DNA from: an uncultured Prevotellaceae bacterium
GTDB lineage: Bacteria; Bacteroidota; Bacteroidia; Bacteroidales; Muribaculaceae
Assembly: GCA_937898675.1 (NCBI GenBank)
Contig: CALEJB010000054.1
Location: 1 to 46,674 of the forward strand
Direction: 5' to 3'
Length of the DNA stretch: 46,674 bases
How positions within the stretch are numbered: the first letter of the stretch is position 1; every line of letters begins with the position of its first letter. Below, in pieces: positions 24,047 to 32,416 of this stretch. The translations under genes were made by a program, and so were the position numbers. Below the pieces are notes generated by a model, which searched no databases, was not told the origin of the DNA, and saw nothing but the letters and a program-made list of their open reading frames with translations.

Positions 24047-24192
24047 AATCGGTCGGTGTATTAGTGGTTAGTTCTCTGTTCACTGGTGATTAGACACACA
24101 CGCGCGGGCAAAGTTTAACCCTGCCGCGGCACTAACCGATGACAGCGTCAACACTATAGACAAACGGGGAAATTTTGACGACGAAACAAGCG

Positions 24193-25632
24193 TCAAGCCA
24201 CGACGCCGCTCTTGATGGCAAGGCACAACAGGATGACAACCGCCAGCACCGCCACATAGCAAACCGCATACCACTTGAAGGCTCCCCGCCACTGCCCCTC
24301 ACGCAGGCGGCAGAGGACGTACATCGCCACGGGCACAAACAACGGCTCGATAAACAGCACATAGCGCGGCACCGAGCCGGCCATCAAGTAAGCCAGTGCC
24401 AAGAACGACAACGCCGCCCACCACGCCCAGGCACCCATGCCCGCACGGCGGTGCCACGCCATCCAAACAAAGTAGAACAAAGCAATGCCGCCCACCACAT
24501 ACCAGCCAAAGGTCACCTTGGACAGGTTGGTAAGCATCGATACACTCGGACTGAAGAACGGCAGCGGAATCAAAAACTGGACTGCAGCCGTGAGCGGCAG
24601 CAAGAGCAAACGGCGCCACGGGGTATAAAGGAAATAATAACCGATAACCTTGTGGAAAAATTCCTGGGTGGTTGAGGTCACAAAGTAGCGCTGCATGTTC
24701 CAGCCGCCCCCCACGATTTCGGCATGGCGGTCAAAGGAGTAAGACGACAAGCGGTCGCCCAATGCAAGGGCAACCCACAGCACGGCAAGCATCGCCAATG
24801 CCATCTTCCAGTCGCGGCGCCAGTGCGGCAGCGTCATCACAACGACACCAAGGGCGATAAAATAGAGGAACGTGGTGCGCACCAGCGCAAGCAAAGCGCA
24901 CGCCAGCACAAACAGCAGCACATCGCGCCACTGCCACCCTCGCCGCGCATCGGCTGCCATCGACGATAGGGCATAGCCCGCCATGGCCATGGAAATGAAA
25001 GTAGAGCCTTCCTTGAGCATGCTTATACCCAACTGCAGGTAATAGACGAGCATGACCGTCAACAGCATGCCCCCTGCGAGCAGCGCGGTAGGCGCCACCG
25101 TCACCCGGCCAACGAGCAACCGTCTCGTGGTCATACCCGTGAGCACCACCGACGTGAGCGTGAACATCAGGTTCATCGCCTGCGGCCATATTGCGCTGAG
25201 CCCAAACACCTTCCACAAGCCCGCCATGAGCAGCGGGAACCCGGGAAACGCCACAGACACACCCCCGGGATTGCCGTAATAAATCGCCAGGGCGCATTTA
25301 TAATAGTTGCGCGCATCTCCTGCGATATTAGGCATTTGAAGCGTGTAACCCGGTGCGCTTGTCCAGTGCACGAGGCGCAAGCAGTCCACCGAGCCGGCAA
25401 ACAATGCCGCGACAAGCAGCACCGCACGGGCTGCCAGCGAGGTGTCACGGGAACGGGTGAGTATCACGCGGGGAACGAGATAGGCGACAAAATAGGCGAC
25501 CGTGATGCGGCATCCGTCGGCAAAGCCAAAATGGCCCGATGCGGTCGTTGCCAACACGGCAAATGCCAGCACCTCGGCGAGGAGCAGCAACAATTTGGGC
25601 CGTGTCGTTTCCTGTCTCATTTTATTGTGCAA
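24193..25632 (-). CDS. polytopic membrane protein, possible GT-C glycosyltransferase
   Basis: 479 residues with about eleven hydrophobic helices and short loops. A loop after the second or third helix contains NIAGDARNYYKCALAIYYGNPGG, resembling the acidic-then-aromatic first-loop motif of GT-C/GT39-type enzymes that move sugars from polyprenyl-phosphate donors. This is resemblance only. Another ATG at 25620 is an alternative start. It has a good promoter at 25673-25704, divergent from the acyltransferase gene, so it may be linked to envelope polymer synthesis. Confidence 0.75.
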   Translation of the reverse strand: MHNKMRQETTRPKLLLLLAEVLAFAVLATTASGHFGFADGCRITVAYFVAYLVPRVILTRSRDTSLAARAVLLVAALFAGSVDCLRLVHWTSAPGYTLQMPNIAGDARNYYKCALAIYYGNPGGVSVAFPGFPLLMAGLWKVFGLSAIWPQAMNLMFTLTSVVLTGMTTRRLLVGRVTVAPTALLAGGMLLTVMLVYYLQLGISMLKEGSTFISMAMAGYALSSMAADARRGWQWRDVLLFVLACALLALVRTTFLYFIALGVVVMTLPHWRRDWKMALAMLAVLWVALALGDRLSSYSFDRHAEIVGGGWNMQRYFVTSTTQEFFHKVIGYYFLYTPWRRLLLLPLTAAVQFLIPLPFFSPSVSMLTNLSKVTFGWYVVGGIALFYFVWMAWHRRAGMGAWAWWAALSFLALAYLMAGSVPRYVLFIEPLFVPVAMYVLCRLREGQWRGAFKWYAVCYVAVLAVVILLCLAIKSGVVA

Positions 25633-25672
25633 CTGTTTTCATTTTGCCCGCAATTTGGCGATATCAAGCACG

Positions 25673-25704
25673 CAAAAGTAGGTTTTTTAGTCGGTTTGGG
25701 CAAA
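25673..25704 (-). promoter_or_regulatory. promoter of the polytopic membrane protein
   Basis: On the minus strand TTTG (25701-25704), 20 nt, TACTTTTG (25673-25680). A close consensus match. Confidence 0.7.
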
Positions 25705-25743
25705 TTATTTTTACTTTGCCTTTTCGTTTTCGACCAAAATGCC

Positions 25744-25751
25744 TAATTTTG
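25744..25751 (+). promoter_or_regulatory. -7 box of the glsA-like gene
   Basis: TAATTTTG, 27 nt before the ATG. The -33 is weak or off-spaced (TTTG at 25715-25718). Confidence 0.45.
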
Positions 25752-25778
25752 TATGTTTTAACGGTAATTTCGCCACTC

Positions 25779-26609
25779 ATGAACAGCAAACCGATGCAAA
25801 TAGATGTTGACAACGTGCTTAGGGAAAGGCTCCCCAAGCACTACAAGCGCATCCCGCGGTTTGCCATCAGATGGCTGGAACGCATCATCTGCCAGGACCG
25901 CCTGAACGTCATATTGCAGAAGATGGCAGGCAAGGACGGCGTGTCGGCGGCCACTGCCGCACTTGATGAAATGGACATCACAATGGAGGTCAGCGGGCTT
26001 GACAACCTGCCCGACGGCCGTTTCATATACGTATCCAATCACCCGCTGGGCGGACTTGACGGCCTGGGCCTCATTTCGCTGTTGGGCAACCGCTATGACC
26101 ACAGCATCCGCTTCATGGTCAACGACCTGCTGATGGCAGTGGAGCCCTTGCGCGACGTTTTCCTGCCCGTTAACCTGTACGGCCGCCAGTCGCGCGGCAC
26201 CGCCGCCGAGGTCAATGAGGCGCTGGCTGGCGGTTGCCAGTTAATCTCCTTTCCTGCGGGTCTCTGCTCCCGCAGGCAACCCGACGGAACAATCGCCGAC
26301 CTGCCGTGGCACAAGACGGTCGTGTCACAAGCCATCAACTACAAGCGCGACATAGTGCCCATCTATGTTGACGAGTGCAACTCGCCGTTTTTCTACCGCA
26401 TAGCGCATTGGAGAAAGAAACTGGGATTTAAATTCAATATCGAACTCATCCTGCTCCCTAAGGAGATGCTCAAAAAGAGCGGCTCGGCGCTGCACGTGCG
26501 CGTTGGCGAGCCCATTGCCTGGAACTCGCTTGACGCCACGGCGCCCAAGCAGGAAGCCGCCCGCCTGCGCGAAATCGTCTATTCATTGGCAACAAAGCCA
26601 ATCTCCTAA
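25779..26609 (+). CDS. glsA: GlsA-like O-acyltransferase (glycine/aminolipid synthesis)
   Basis: A 276-residue PlsC-type acyltransferase. The catalytic NHxxxxD-type motif is SNHPLGGLDG (86-95; H88, D94) and the substrate-binding segment is FPAGLCSR. With the following GNAT gene it matches the GlsA/GlsB pair that makes glycine lipids in Bacteroides thetaiotaomicron: GlsB forms an N-acylated glycine with a beta-hydroxy fatty acid and GlsA adds the second chain. The start at 25779 is the first ATG after the promoter box; the frame is open upstream through the divergent region. Next gene begins 8 nt later. Family knowledge supports the role; the amino acid used is inferred. Confidence 0.82.
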   Translation: MNSKPMQIDVDNVLRERLPKHYKRIPRFAIRWLERIICQDRLNVILQKMAGKDGVSAATAALDEMDITMEVSGLDNLPDGRFIYVSNHPLGGLDGLGLISLLGNRYDHSIRFMVNDLLMAVEPLRDVFLPVNLYGRQSRGTAAEVNEALAGGCQLISFPAGLCSRRQPDGTIADLPWHKTVVSQAINYKRDIVPIYVDECNSPFFYRIAHWRKKLGFKFNIELILLPKEMLKKSGSALHVRVGEPIAWNSLDATAPKQEAARLREIVYSLATKPIS

Positions 26610-26617
26610 GTGTATTC

Positions 26618-27595
26618 ATGCTCATGGAACCCATCATCGCCCCCATTCCCACCGAACTGATTGAACAGGAACTCACCAAAGAGCGCCTGCTGCGACATAC
26701 CAACAAGGCCGGCAATGACATCTATGTCGTCACTGCTCAAAACGCGCCCAACACCATGCGCGAAATCGGGCGGTTGCGTGAGTTATCCTTCCGCTCGGCA
26801 GGCGGCGGCACGGGCAAGGCATGCGACATCGACGAGTTCGACACAATGGACCCGCCGTGCCAGCAGCTGCTGGTATGGAACCCCGAGAAGCGCGAAATCA
26901 TCGGTGCCTACCGCTTCATCTGCGGATGGGATGTGAAGGTGAGCAACAGCGTGCCACGCATCGCCACGGGCCACATGTTCAAGTTCAGCAACAAGTTCAT
27001 CGACGAGGTGTTGCCGACAACCATTGAACTGGGACGCTCGTTTGTGCGCCCCGAGTACCAGTCCACCCGTGCTGGCGTGCGCGCCATATTTGCCCTCGAC
27101 AACCTGTGGGACGGACTCGGTGCCTTGACTATCGTCTATCCCAAGGTGCAATATATGTTCGGCAAGATGACCATGTATCCGTCTTATGACCGCGACTGCC
27201 GCGACCTGCTGCTGTGCTTCCTCGACATGTACTTTAAAGATGATGAAGACCTGGTTGTTCCCATCGAGCCGCTTCCCAACACCAACCACACCGACCCCGA
27301 GCTGCAAGGCTACTTCACGGGCGACAACTTCCGTGAGGATCACAAACGCCTCAGCAACTTCATCCGCCAGCACGGCATCACCATTCCGCCGCTGGTCAAC
27401 GCCTACATGAGCCTGTCGCCCAAGATGAAAATGCTGGGCACGGCTATCAACAAGAACTTCGGCAACGTGGAGGAGAGCGGCATTCTCATCAAGCTCGATG
27501 AAATTGCCGAAGAAAAGAAAATGCGCCACGTGGACACCTACCGTGACTATCTGGAACAAGTTGCCCGGGAACTGGAAAACGAGGACTCGCTGTAA
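26618..27595 (+). CDS. glsB: GlsB-like N-acyltransferase (GNAT/OlsB family)
   Basis: 325 residues of the OlsB/hemolysin-type GNAT acyltransferase family. Visible: RELSFRSAGGGTGKACDIDEFD, QLLVWNPEKREIIGAYRF and IELGRSFVRPEYQS, all typical of the long-chain N-acyltransferases that use acyl-ACP. It would acylate the amino group of glycine (or a similar amino acid) as the first step of the lipid; the PlsC-like enzyme 8 nt upstream does the second. The C-terminal third (about 230-325) extends beyond the GNAT core. ATG at 26618; a second ATG two codons later is possible. Confidence 0.85.
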   Translation: MLMEPIIAPIPTELIEQELTKERLLRHTNKAGNDIYVVTAQNAPNTMREIGRLRELSFRSAGGGTGKACDIDEFDTMDPPCQQLLVWNPEKREIIGAYRFICGWDVKVSNSVPRIATGHMFKFSNKFIDEVLPTTIELGRSFVRPEYQSTRAGVRAIFALDNLWDGLGALTIVYPKVQYMFGKMTMYPSYDRDCRDLLLCFLDMYFKDDEDLVVPIEPLPNTNHTDPELQGYFTGDNFREDHKRLSNFIRQHGITIPPLVNAYMSLSPKMKMLGTAINKNFGNVEESGILIKLDEIAEEKKMRHVDTYRDYLEQVARELENEDSL

Positions 27596-27605
27596 CCTTT
27601 ATCTC

Positions 27606-29138
27606 ATGAACAGACATTTTACCCTCTTGCGCTTGGCATTGATGGTGCTGCTTGCCTGTAGCACGGCAACGGCCGACGGGCAGGTTGACGTGGACTGCGA
27701 GGCAGGCATCGAGACCAACGCCGGCACGGGCGACCTGGCGCCCTACTACATTGCCTCGGGCCGCGGCGGCACACTCACCCAGCAATATTCGGCGCTGCTG
27801 CATGCGGCGGCGGCACACGGCATGGACACCACGCGCCGCCTGTCATGGGGCTTTGGCGCTGAGGTGTGGGGCGGCTACGCCTCCGATGCCGACTACCTGC
27901 GCTATGACAATGGCACATTTGCGCCCCGTGACTGCCATCCCTCACGCCTGTGGTTGCAGCAAGCCTATCTGGAAGGCAAATACCGCGGCGTGTTCATCAC
28001 CGCAGGCCAAAAACGCCTCGCTTCGCCCCTCTTAAACGACACCCTGAGCAGCGGCGACCTGGTCATGAGCGGCAATGCCCGCCCTCCCGTCGGCCTGCGC
28101 GCGGGATTCATCAACTTCCAGAACATCCCGTTCACCAACGGCTGGCTGCAAATCAAGGGCGAGGCGGGTTACTACCGTCTGGGCGATGACGCATGGCTCG
28201 AGGACCACTACAATTACTATAACCACTTCATCACCACCGACTACTGGTTCCACTACAAGAACATTTACCTGCGCACCAGCCCCGACCAGCCCCTGGTATT
28301 CACCATCGGCGGACAGGCAGCCAGCCAGTTTGGCGGCACAGCCACCTACTACGAGAACGGTACCGTCACGCGCACCGTGACAATGGATGCCGACGTCAAG
28401 GCGTTTTGGCGCACGATGATTGCGGGCAGCGGCGGCAACAGTGCCGGCGACAGTTATGTCGAGGGCAACCATGTGGGATCATGGGACATCTTGCTGGAGT
28501 ACAAGCTGCCGCGGCAGGGACTGCTGCGTGCCATTCACCAGCGCATCTGGGAGGACGGCTCGGGCATCGGCATGCTCAACGGCTTTGACGGGCTGTGGGG
28601 ACTGGAGTACCGCAGTGGCAGGCCGTCGTGGCTGAGCGGCGCGGTCATTGAGTACATCGACCTGACCAACCACAGTGGCCCCGTCCACTGGTCGCCCAAC
28701 GACCATGAGGGCACCCCCATCCCCGGGCAGGCCACGGGCAGCGACGACTATTACAACAACTACATCTACAACGGCTACCACAACCGCGGCATGAGCATCG
28801 GTTCGCCCTTCGTGGCCTCGCCCCTGTACAACCACGACGGCTACATGCGCTACCGCGACAATGTGATGCGGGGCTTTCACGCCGCTGTCACGGGCAACGC
28901 CAGCGACCGCGTGCAGTACCGCCTCATGGGCTCCTACCGCAAGGCCTGGGGCACGACAGCTATTCCGCGTGACGCCAGCGTGGACGACTTTTCGATGATG
29001 CTGGAAGCGACCTATCGCCACAACGCGCTGGAGATCAAGGCACAGGCAGCATTTGACACCGGTTCACTCTACGGCGACAACATGGGCGCGCTCGTGGCGG
29101 TAACCTGGCACGGCAACTTCACACTCGGCAAAAAATGA
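27606..29138 (+). CDS. Wzi-like outer-membrane capsule-assembly barrel
   Basis: 510 residues with an N-terminal signal peptide (LLRLALMVLLACSTATA) and a large beta-barrel resembling the Wzi family, which anchors capsular polysaccharide at the surface in other Gram-negatives. Visible Wzi-like marks include APYYIASGRGGTL at the start of the mature part, WLQQAYLEGKYRGVFITAGQ and IDLTNHSGPVHW. The ATG at 27606 was chosen because it begins the signal peptide. It is 10 nt behind glsB; its stop overlaps the next gene by four bases (ATGA). The operon therefore joins membrane-lipid and surface-polysaccharide functions. Confidence 0.85.
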   Translation: MNRHFTLLRLALMVLLACSTATADGQVDVDCEAGIETNAGTGDLAPYYIASGRGGTLTQQYSALLHAAAAHGMDTTRRLSWGFGAEVWGGYASDADYLRYDNGTFAPRDCHPSRLWLQQAYLEGKYRGVFITAGQKRLASPLLNDTLSSGDLVMSGNARPPVGLRAGFINFQNIPFTNGWLQIKGEAGYYRLGDDAWLEDHYNYYNHFITTDYWFHYKNIYLRTSPDQPLVFTIGGQAASQFGGTATYYENGTVTRTVTMDADVKAFWRTMIAGSGGNSAGDSYVEGNHVGSWDILLEYKLPRQGLLRAIHQRIWEDGSGIGMLNGFDGLWGLEYRSGRPSWLSGAVIEYIDLTNHSGPVHWSPNDHEGTPIPGQATGSDDYYNNYIYNGYHNRGMSIGSPFVASPLYNHDGYMRYRDNVMRGFHAAVTGNASDRVQYRLMGSYRKAWGTTAIPRDASVDDFSMMLEATYRHNALEIKAQAAFDTGSLYGDNMGALVAVTWHGNFTLGKK

Positions 29139-29557
29139 AAACAGCAACCCAAACAATAGTGACGCTCTGCATTGCGCTCATCATGGGCGCCTGCACCTGC
29201 AACAACGGCGACATCGGCAACTGGTTCGGCACCTGGCATGTGGCGTCCATCACCATCGACGGCGAGAAAACCGACAGCAACGGCAGCGACTACTTCTTCC
29301 AGTTCCAGAGCACGGTCTTCAGGGCAGTGCAGGTCAAGGAGCATGAAGAGGCCATCGAGAGTTACGGCACATGGGAGGAAAGCGGCCAGGCAATGACCGT
29401 GACCTTCCCCGACCCTGCGGTGTTCTATATCCAGATGCCGGGCCTGGAGGCCGCCAACGCGTTCACGGTCACTGGAGGCGGGAGCGGCAAAGCGACCTTT
29501 TCCAAGACCTGCAGCGACGGCAAGCATGTTGTCTATCAGTTAGAGAAGCAACCCTGA
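29135..29557 (+). CDS. small lipocalin-like lipoprotein
   Basis: 140 residues, signal with lipobox MGAC (cleavage before Cys20). The mature part starts with WFGTWHV and ends in short strands, like the lipocalin-like/DUF4847-type lipoproteins of Bacteroidota, but I cannot assign it firmly. It overlaps the Wzi-like gene (ATGA), so probably the same transcript and perhaps a partner of that barrel. Confidence 0.8.
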   Translation: MKTATQTIVTLCIALIMGACTCNNGDIGNWFGTWHVASITIDGEKTDSNGSDYFFQFQSTVFRAVQVKEHEEAIESYGTWEESGQAMTVTFPDPAVFYIQMPGLEAANAFTVTGGGSGKATFSKTCSDGKHVVYQLEKQP

Positions 29558-29584
29558 CAAGTAGAGATTTTCAAAAAATATTTG

Positions 29585-29592
29585 TACCTTTG
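29585..29592 (+). promoter_or_regulatory. -7 box of tyrS
   Basis: TACCTTTG followed by CA, 51 nt before the tyrS ATG. No clear -33. Confidence 0.6.
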
Positions 29593-29643
29593 CACCTTCA
29601 AAGAAGAAAAGAACAAACAACATATAACCACAAGAACGAAACA

Positions 29644-30936
29644 ATGAATTTTGTAGAAGAATTGAAATGGCGCGGGATGATCAACGACATCATGCCCGGC
29701 ACCGAGGAGCAACTGAACAAGGAAATGACCAGCGCCTATGTGGGCATTGACCCCACGGCCGACTCGCTGCACATTGGCCACCTGGTAGGCATCATGATGC
29801 TCAAGCACCTGCAGCGCGCAGGACACCGTCCCATCGCCCTCATTGGCGGCGCCACAGGCATGATCGGGGACCCCTCGATGAAGTCGCAGGAGCGCAAACT
29901 CATCGACGAGGAGACGCTGCGCCACAACCAGGAGTGCATCCGCCAGCAGCTGGCCAAGTTCCTGGACTTTGACAGCGACGCCCCCAACCACGCCATCGTG
30001 GTCAACAACTATGACTGGATGAAGGAATTCTCGTTCCTGAACTTCATCCGCGACGTGGGCAAGCACATCACCGTCAACTACATGATGGCCAAGGACTCCG
30101 TCAAGAAGCGCCTGGCCGCCAACGCCGACCACGGCATGTCGTTCACCGAGTTCTCCTACCAGCTGCTGCAGGGCTATGACTTCCTGCACCTCTACGAGAC
30201 CGAGGGCTGCAAACTGCAGATGGGCGGCAGCGACCAGTGGGGCAACATCACCACGGGCACCGAGCTCATCCGCCGCATGAACGGCGGCGAGGCCTTTGCC
30301 ATCACTTGCCCTCTCATCACCAAGGCCGACGGCGGCAAGTTCGGCAAGACCGAGAGCGGCAACGTGTGGCTCGACCCCAAGCGCACCTCGCCCTACAAGT
30401 TCTACCAGTTCTGGATTAACGTGAGCGACGCCGACGCCGCCAAGTACATCAAGATTTTCACCGATCTGCCCGAGGAGGAAATCAACGCCCTCATCGAGGA
30501 ACAAGAGAAAGACCCCGGCCTGCGCCCGCTGCAAAAGCGCCTCGCCAAGGAAATCACGACCATGGTGCACTCCGCCCAGGACTATGAGATGGCCGTCGAG
30601 GCGTCGCAGATTCTGTTCTCCAACAAGGCCAAGGACATCCTGCACAAGATTGACGAGGAGACGCTGCTGAGCGTGTTTGAGGGCGTACCCACCTTTGAGG
30701 TTCCCCGCAGCGCCATTGACGAGGGCACTCCCCTGATCTCGCTGCTCACCGACGTAGCCCCCGTGTTCCCCAGCAAGGGCGAAATGCGCAAGATGACGCA
30801 GGGCGGCGGCGTGAGCATCAACAAGGAGAAGATTGCCGACCCCAACACGCCCGCCACTGCCGACCTGCTGCTCAACGGCAAGTACATTCTGGCCCAGCGA
30901 GGCAAAAAGAACTACTTCCTGCTCAATGTGAAGTAA
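29644..30936 (+). CDS. tyrS: tyrosyl-tRNA synthetase
   Basis: A 430-residue class I aminoacyl-tRNA synthetase, full length for bacterial TyrRS. Visible: HIGH (43-46), the tyrosine-binding YVGIDPTADSL and GGSDQWGNI, the KFGKT form of the KMSKS loop (232-236), and a C-terminal S4 RNA-binding domain (about 355-430; GGGVSINKEKI). The ATG at 29644 follows a promoter; the frame stays open upstream through the lipoprotein gene but is not coding there. In Bacteroides relatives I recall tyrS directly following tatD; here about 6.9 kb separates them. Confidence 0.97.
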   Translation: MNFVEELKWRGMINDIMPGTEEQLNKEMTSAYVGIDPTADSLHIGHLVGIMMLKHLQRAGHRPIALIGGATGMIGDPSMKSQERKLIDEETLRHNQECIRQQLAKFLDFDSDAPNHAIVVNNYDWMKEFSFLNFIRDVGKHITVNYMMAKDSVKKRLAANADHGMSFTEFSYQLLQGYDFLHLYETEGCKLQMGGSDQWGNITTGTELIRRMNGGEAFAITCPLITKADGGKFGKTESGNVWLDPKRTSPYKFYQFWINVSDADAAKYIKIFTDLPEEEINALIEEQEKDPGLRPLQKRLAKEITTMVHSAQDYEMAVEASQILFSNKAKDILHKIDEETLLSVFEGVPTFEVPRSAIDEGTPLISLLTDVAPVFPSKGEMRKMTQGGGVSINKEKIADPNTPATADLLLNGKYILAQRGKKNYFLLNVK

Positions 30937-30977
30937 CCCCCGCAACACGATTTTTGCAAAAAATCCCGCAAATGTAG

Positions 30978-31006
30978 TTGCAAATCAAAAAAAAGCAGTA
31001 ATTTTG
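30978..31006 (+). promoter_or_regulatory. promoter of tRNA-Gln
   Basis: TTG (30978-30980), 18 nt, TAATTTTG (30999-31006). Confidence 0.55.
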
Positions 31007-31045
31007 CACCGCATTTGCAAAATGCAGCCCCAAGTGGCATAGGAT

Positions 31046-31119
31046 TGCCTTGTAGTGTAATGGTAACACAACGGTTTTTGGTGCCGCATTTCCTGGTTCG
31101 AGTCCGGGCAAGGCAACCA
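31046..31119 (+). tRNA. tRNA-Gln (anticodon TTG)
   Basis: Acceptor TGCCTTG/CAAGGCA, D-arm GTG...CAC, anticodon loop TTTTGGT (anticodon TTG), T-arm CCTGG-TTCGAGT-CCGGG, discriminator A and an encoded CCA. It reads Gln CAA codons. Confidence 0.93.
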
Positions 31120-31120
31120 A

Positions 31121-31154
31121 AAAAGAGAGAGACTCCGCGAGTCTCTCTCTTTTT
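31121..31154. terminator. bidirectional terminator between tRNA-Gln and DUF2752
   Basis: A perfect 15-bp stem (arms 31121-31135 and 31139-31153) around a CGC loop, flanked by A and T runs, so it works in both directions. Confidence 0.85.
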
Positions 31155-31174
31155 ATCTCTTCATGTACTTTGCT

Positions 31175-31549
31175 TCACCACCCGAAGATGTTCCTGAGCA
31201 GCCACCACAGCAGCACGACAGCAAGCGAAATCCAGATGGCCACCGGCGAAAACAGCCGGGCATACAGGCGCGGATAGCGGGTGCGCCGCAACTCGGCATA
31301 CAGCCAGACAATAATCCACGGAATGGCCACGAACAACAGCGCGTTATACCTCAGCGCAGCCGCCACATCGCCATGCAGCAAGGCATGGACAAAGCGCTGG
31401 CTGCCACAGCCGGGGCATTTATAGCCCGTGAGCAACAAGAAATTGCAACGGGGGAAAAACGATGAACGTGACGGGTCAGCCACATAATAGACGACCCCCA
31501 GCGCCAGCATCGCCAGGGCAATGGCAATGATGATGATTTTTCGATACAT
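31175..31549 (-). CDS. DUF2752 membrane protein
   Basis: 124 residues: two or three membrane helices and the DUF2752 signature YKCPGCGSQRFVHALLHGD (conserved CPGCG cysteines). Function unknown; in Bacteroidota it is regularly next to a GYF_2/CD225 membrane protein, as here. The start at 31549 was chosen because it begins the first helix (MYRKIIIIAIALAML) and lies 14 nt after the upstream stop; a longer in-frame start would overlap that gene. Confidence 0.87.
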   Translation of the reverse strand: MYRKIIIIAIALAMLALGVVYYVADPSRSSFFPRCNFLLLTGYKCPGCGSQRFVHALLHGDVAAALRYNALLFVAIPWIIVWLYAELRRTRYPRLYARLFSPVAIWISLAVVLLWWLLRNIFGW

Positions 31550-31563
31550 GACGGCGCCCGGCG

Positions 31564-32157
31564 TCACATGCCGGCCATCGAGCCGCCCACACCGAACAGC
31601 ATCATCAGCGGCGGAACGATAATGCCCAGAATAATCGAGGCGATGCACCACCATGCGCCCGTCTCGCTGGCACGCTCTGCCCCCTTGATGTCACCCTGAC
31701 GGTAGCAACTGGAGACCTTGAGGGCATAAACGATTGCGACAATGCCGGCGGGCATGCAGCACAGCACGGTGGCGATGATGCCCCACACCAGGTTGGTGGG
31801 CGGGCACGGCGGCACCTCTTCTTGGTGTGGCTGATACTGAGGTTGATACTGCGGCTGTTGATAAGGTTGCCCCGTCACAACAGTTTCCTCTTGAGGAATG
31901 GGCGGAATGTCGTCGGCGGCAGGCGCGCATCGAGGAGCAGGCTCCTCATCAACGGGTTCCCCCGTGGCGACAGACCCGGCGGCAGGCGCGCCAGCCATCA
32001 CATAGCAACCCTGCAGTTCAGGCAACTGGGTAATCTTTTTCCAGTCGGCGAGCCCCTCATGCCACACATAGGCTTGAGAGGTCAACGCCATATCCTTCAA
32101 GGCCTCGAGCTCGACAGGCCCAAATTGCACTCCGTTGTGATTGATCCAGTATTGCAT
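31564..32157 (-). CDS. GYF_2 (DUF4339) plus CD225/dispanin membrane protein
   Basis: 197 residues in three parts. Residues 1-50 form a GYF_2 domain (YWINHNGVQFGPVELEALKD, VWHEGLADWKKI) expected to bind proline-rich peptides. The middle is Pro/Gln-rich (YQQPQYQPQYQPHQ). The C-terminal part is a CD225/dispanin two-helix domain with TNLVWGIIATVLCCMPAGIV, the GDIKGAERAS loop and a second helix. The eukaryotic relatives are interferon-induced transmembrane proteins; in bacteria the function is unknown. First gene of a two-gene operon with DUF2752. Confidence 0.88.
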   Translation of the reverse strand: MQYWINHNGVQFGPVELEALKDMALTSQAYVWHEGLADWKKITQLPELQGCYVMAGAPAAGSVATGEPVDEEPAPRCAPAADDIPPIPQEETVVTGQPYQQPQYQPQYQPHQEEVPPCPPTNLVWGIIATVLCCMPAGIVAIVYALKVSSCYRQGDIKGAERASETGAWWCIASIILGIIVPPLMMLFGVGGSMAGM

Positions 32158-32236
32158 AATCCCGATTGATTAAATTTATCCTTGCAGGGCAAAGGTAATA
32201 AAAATTTTGAGTTCATTGACACAGTAACGCAAAAGT

Positions 32237-32319
32237 TTTTCACCGCCACGGCTCAACAACAAGGCAGGGCCCCACGTGTGAAACGAGGCCCTGCCATTGT
32301 CATAGTGCTTTGCTGATGC
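32237..32319 (-). repeat. 83-nt direct repeat, copy 1, containing a terminator hairpin
   Basis: Matches 38319-38401 at 81 of 83 positions (constant offset 6082). It contains GGCAGGGCC (32263-32271) pairing with GGCCCTGCC (32287-32295) around a 15-nt loop. On the minus strand a TTGTTGTTG run follows, so it can terminate the DUF4249 operon, which ends at 32417. No gene is seen in the rest of 32158-32416. Confidence 0.85.
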
Positions 32320-32416
32320 GTATAATTGGGGTGGATAACCGTTCCACTCGATGCAAGGCGAGGGGCTTGACATCAGCTAATCTCGGCGATAGTCACCAGA
32401 TTTGCCCCCGGTGCCG

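Noticed and set aside
32176..32373. 65-codon minus-strand frame over the 83-nt repeat
   Set aside because: It runs through the terminator hairpin and lacks a partner frame in copy 2.
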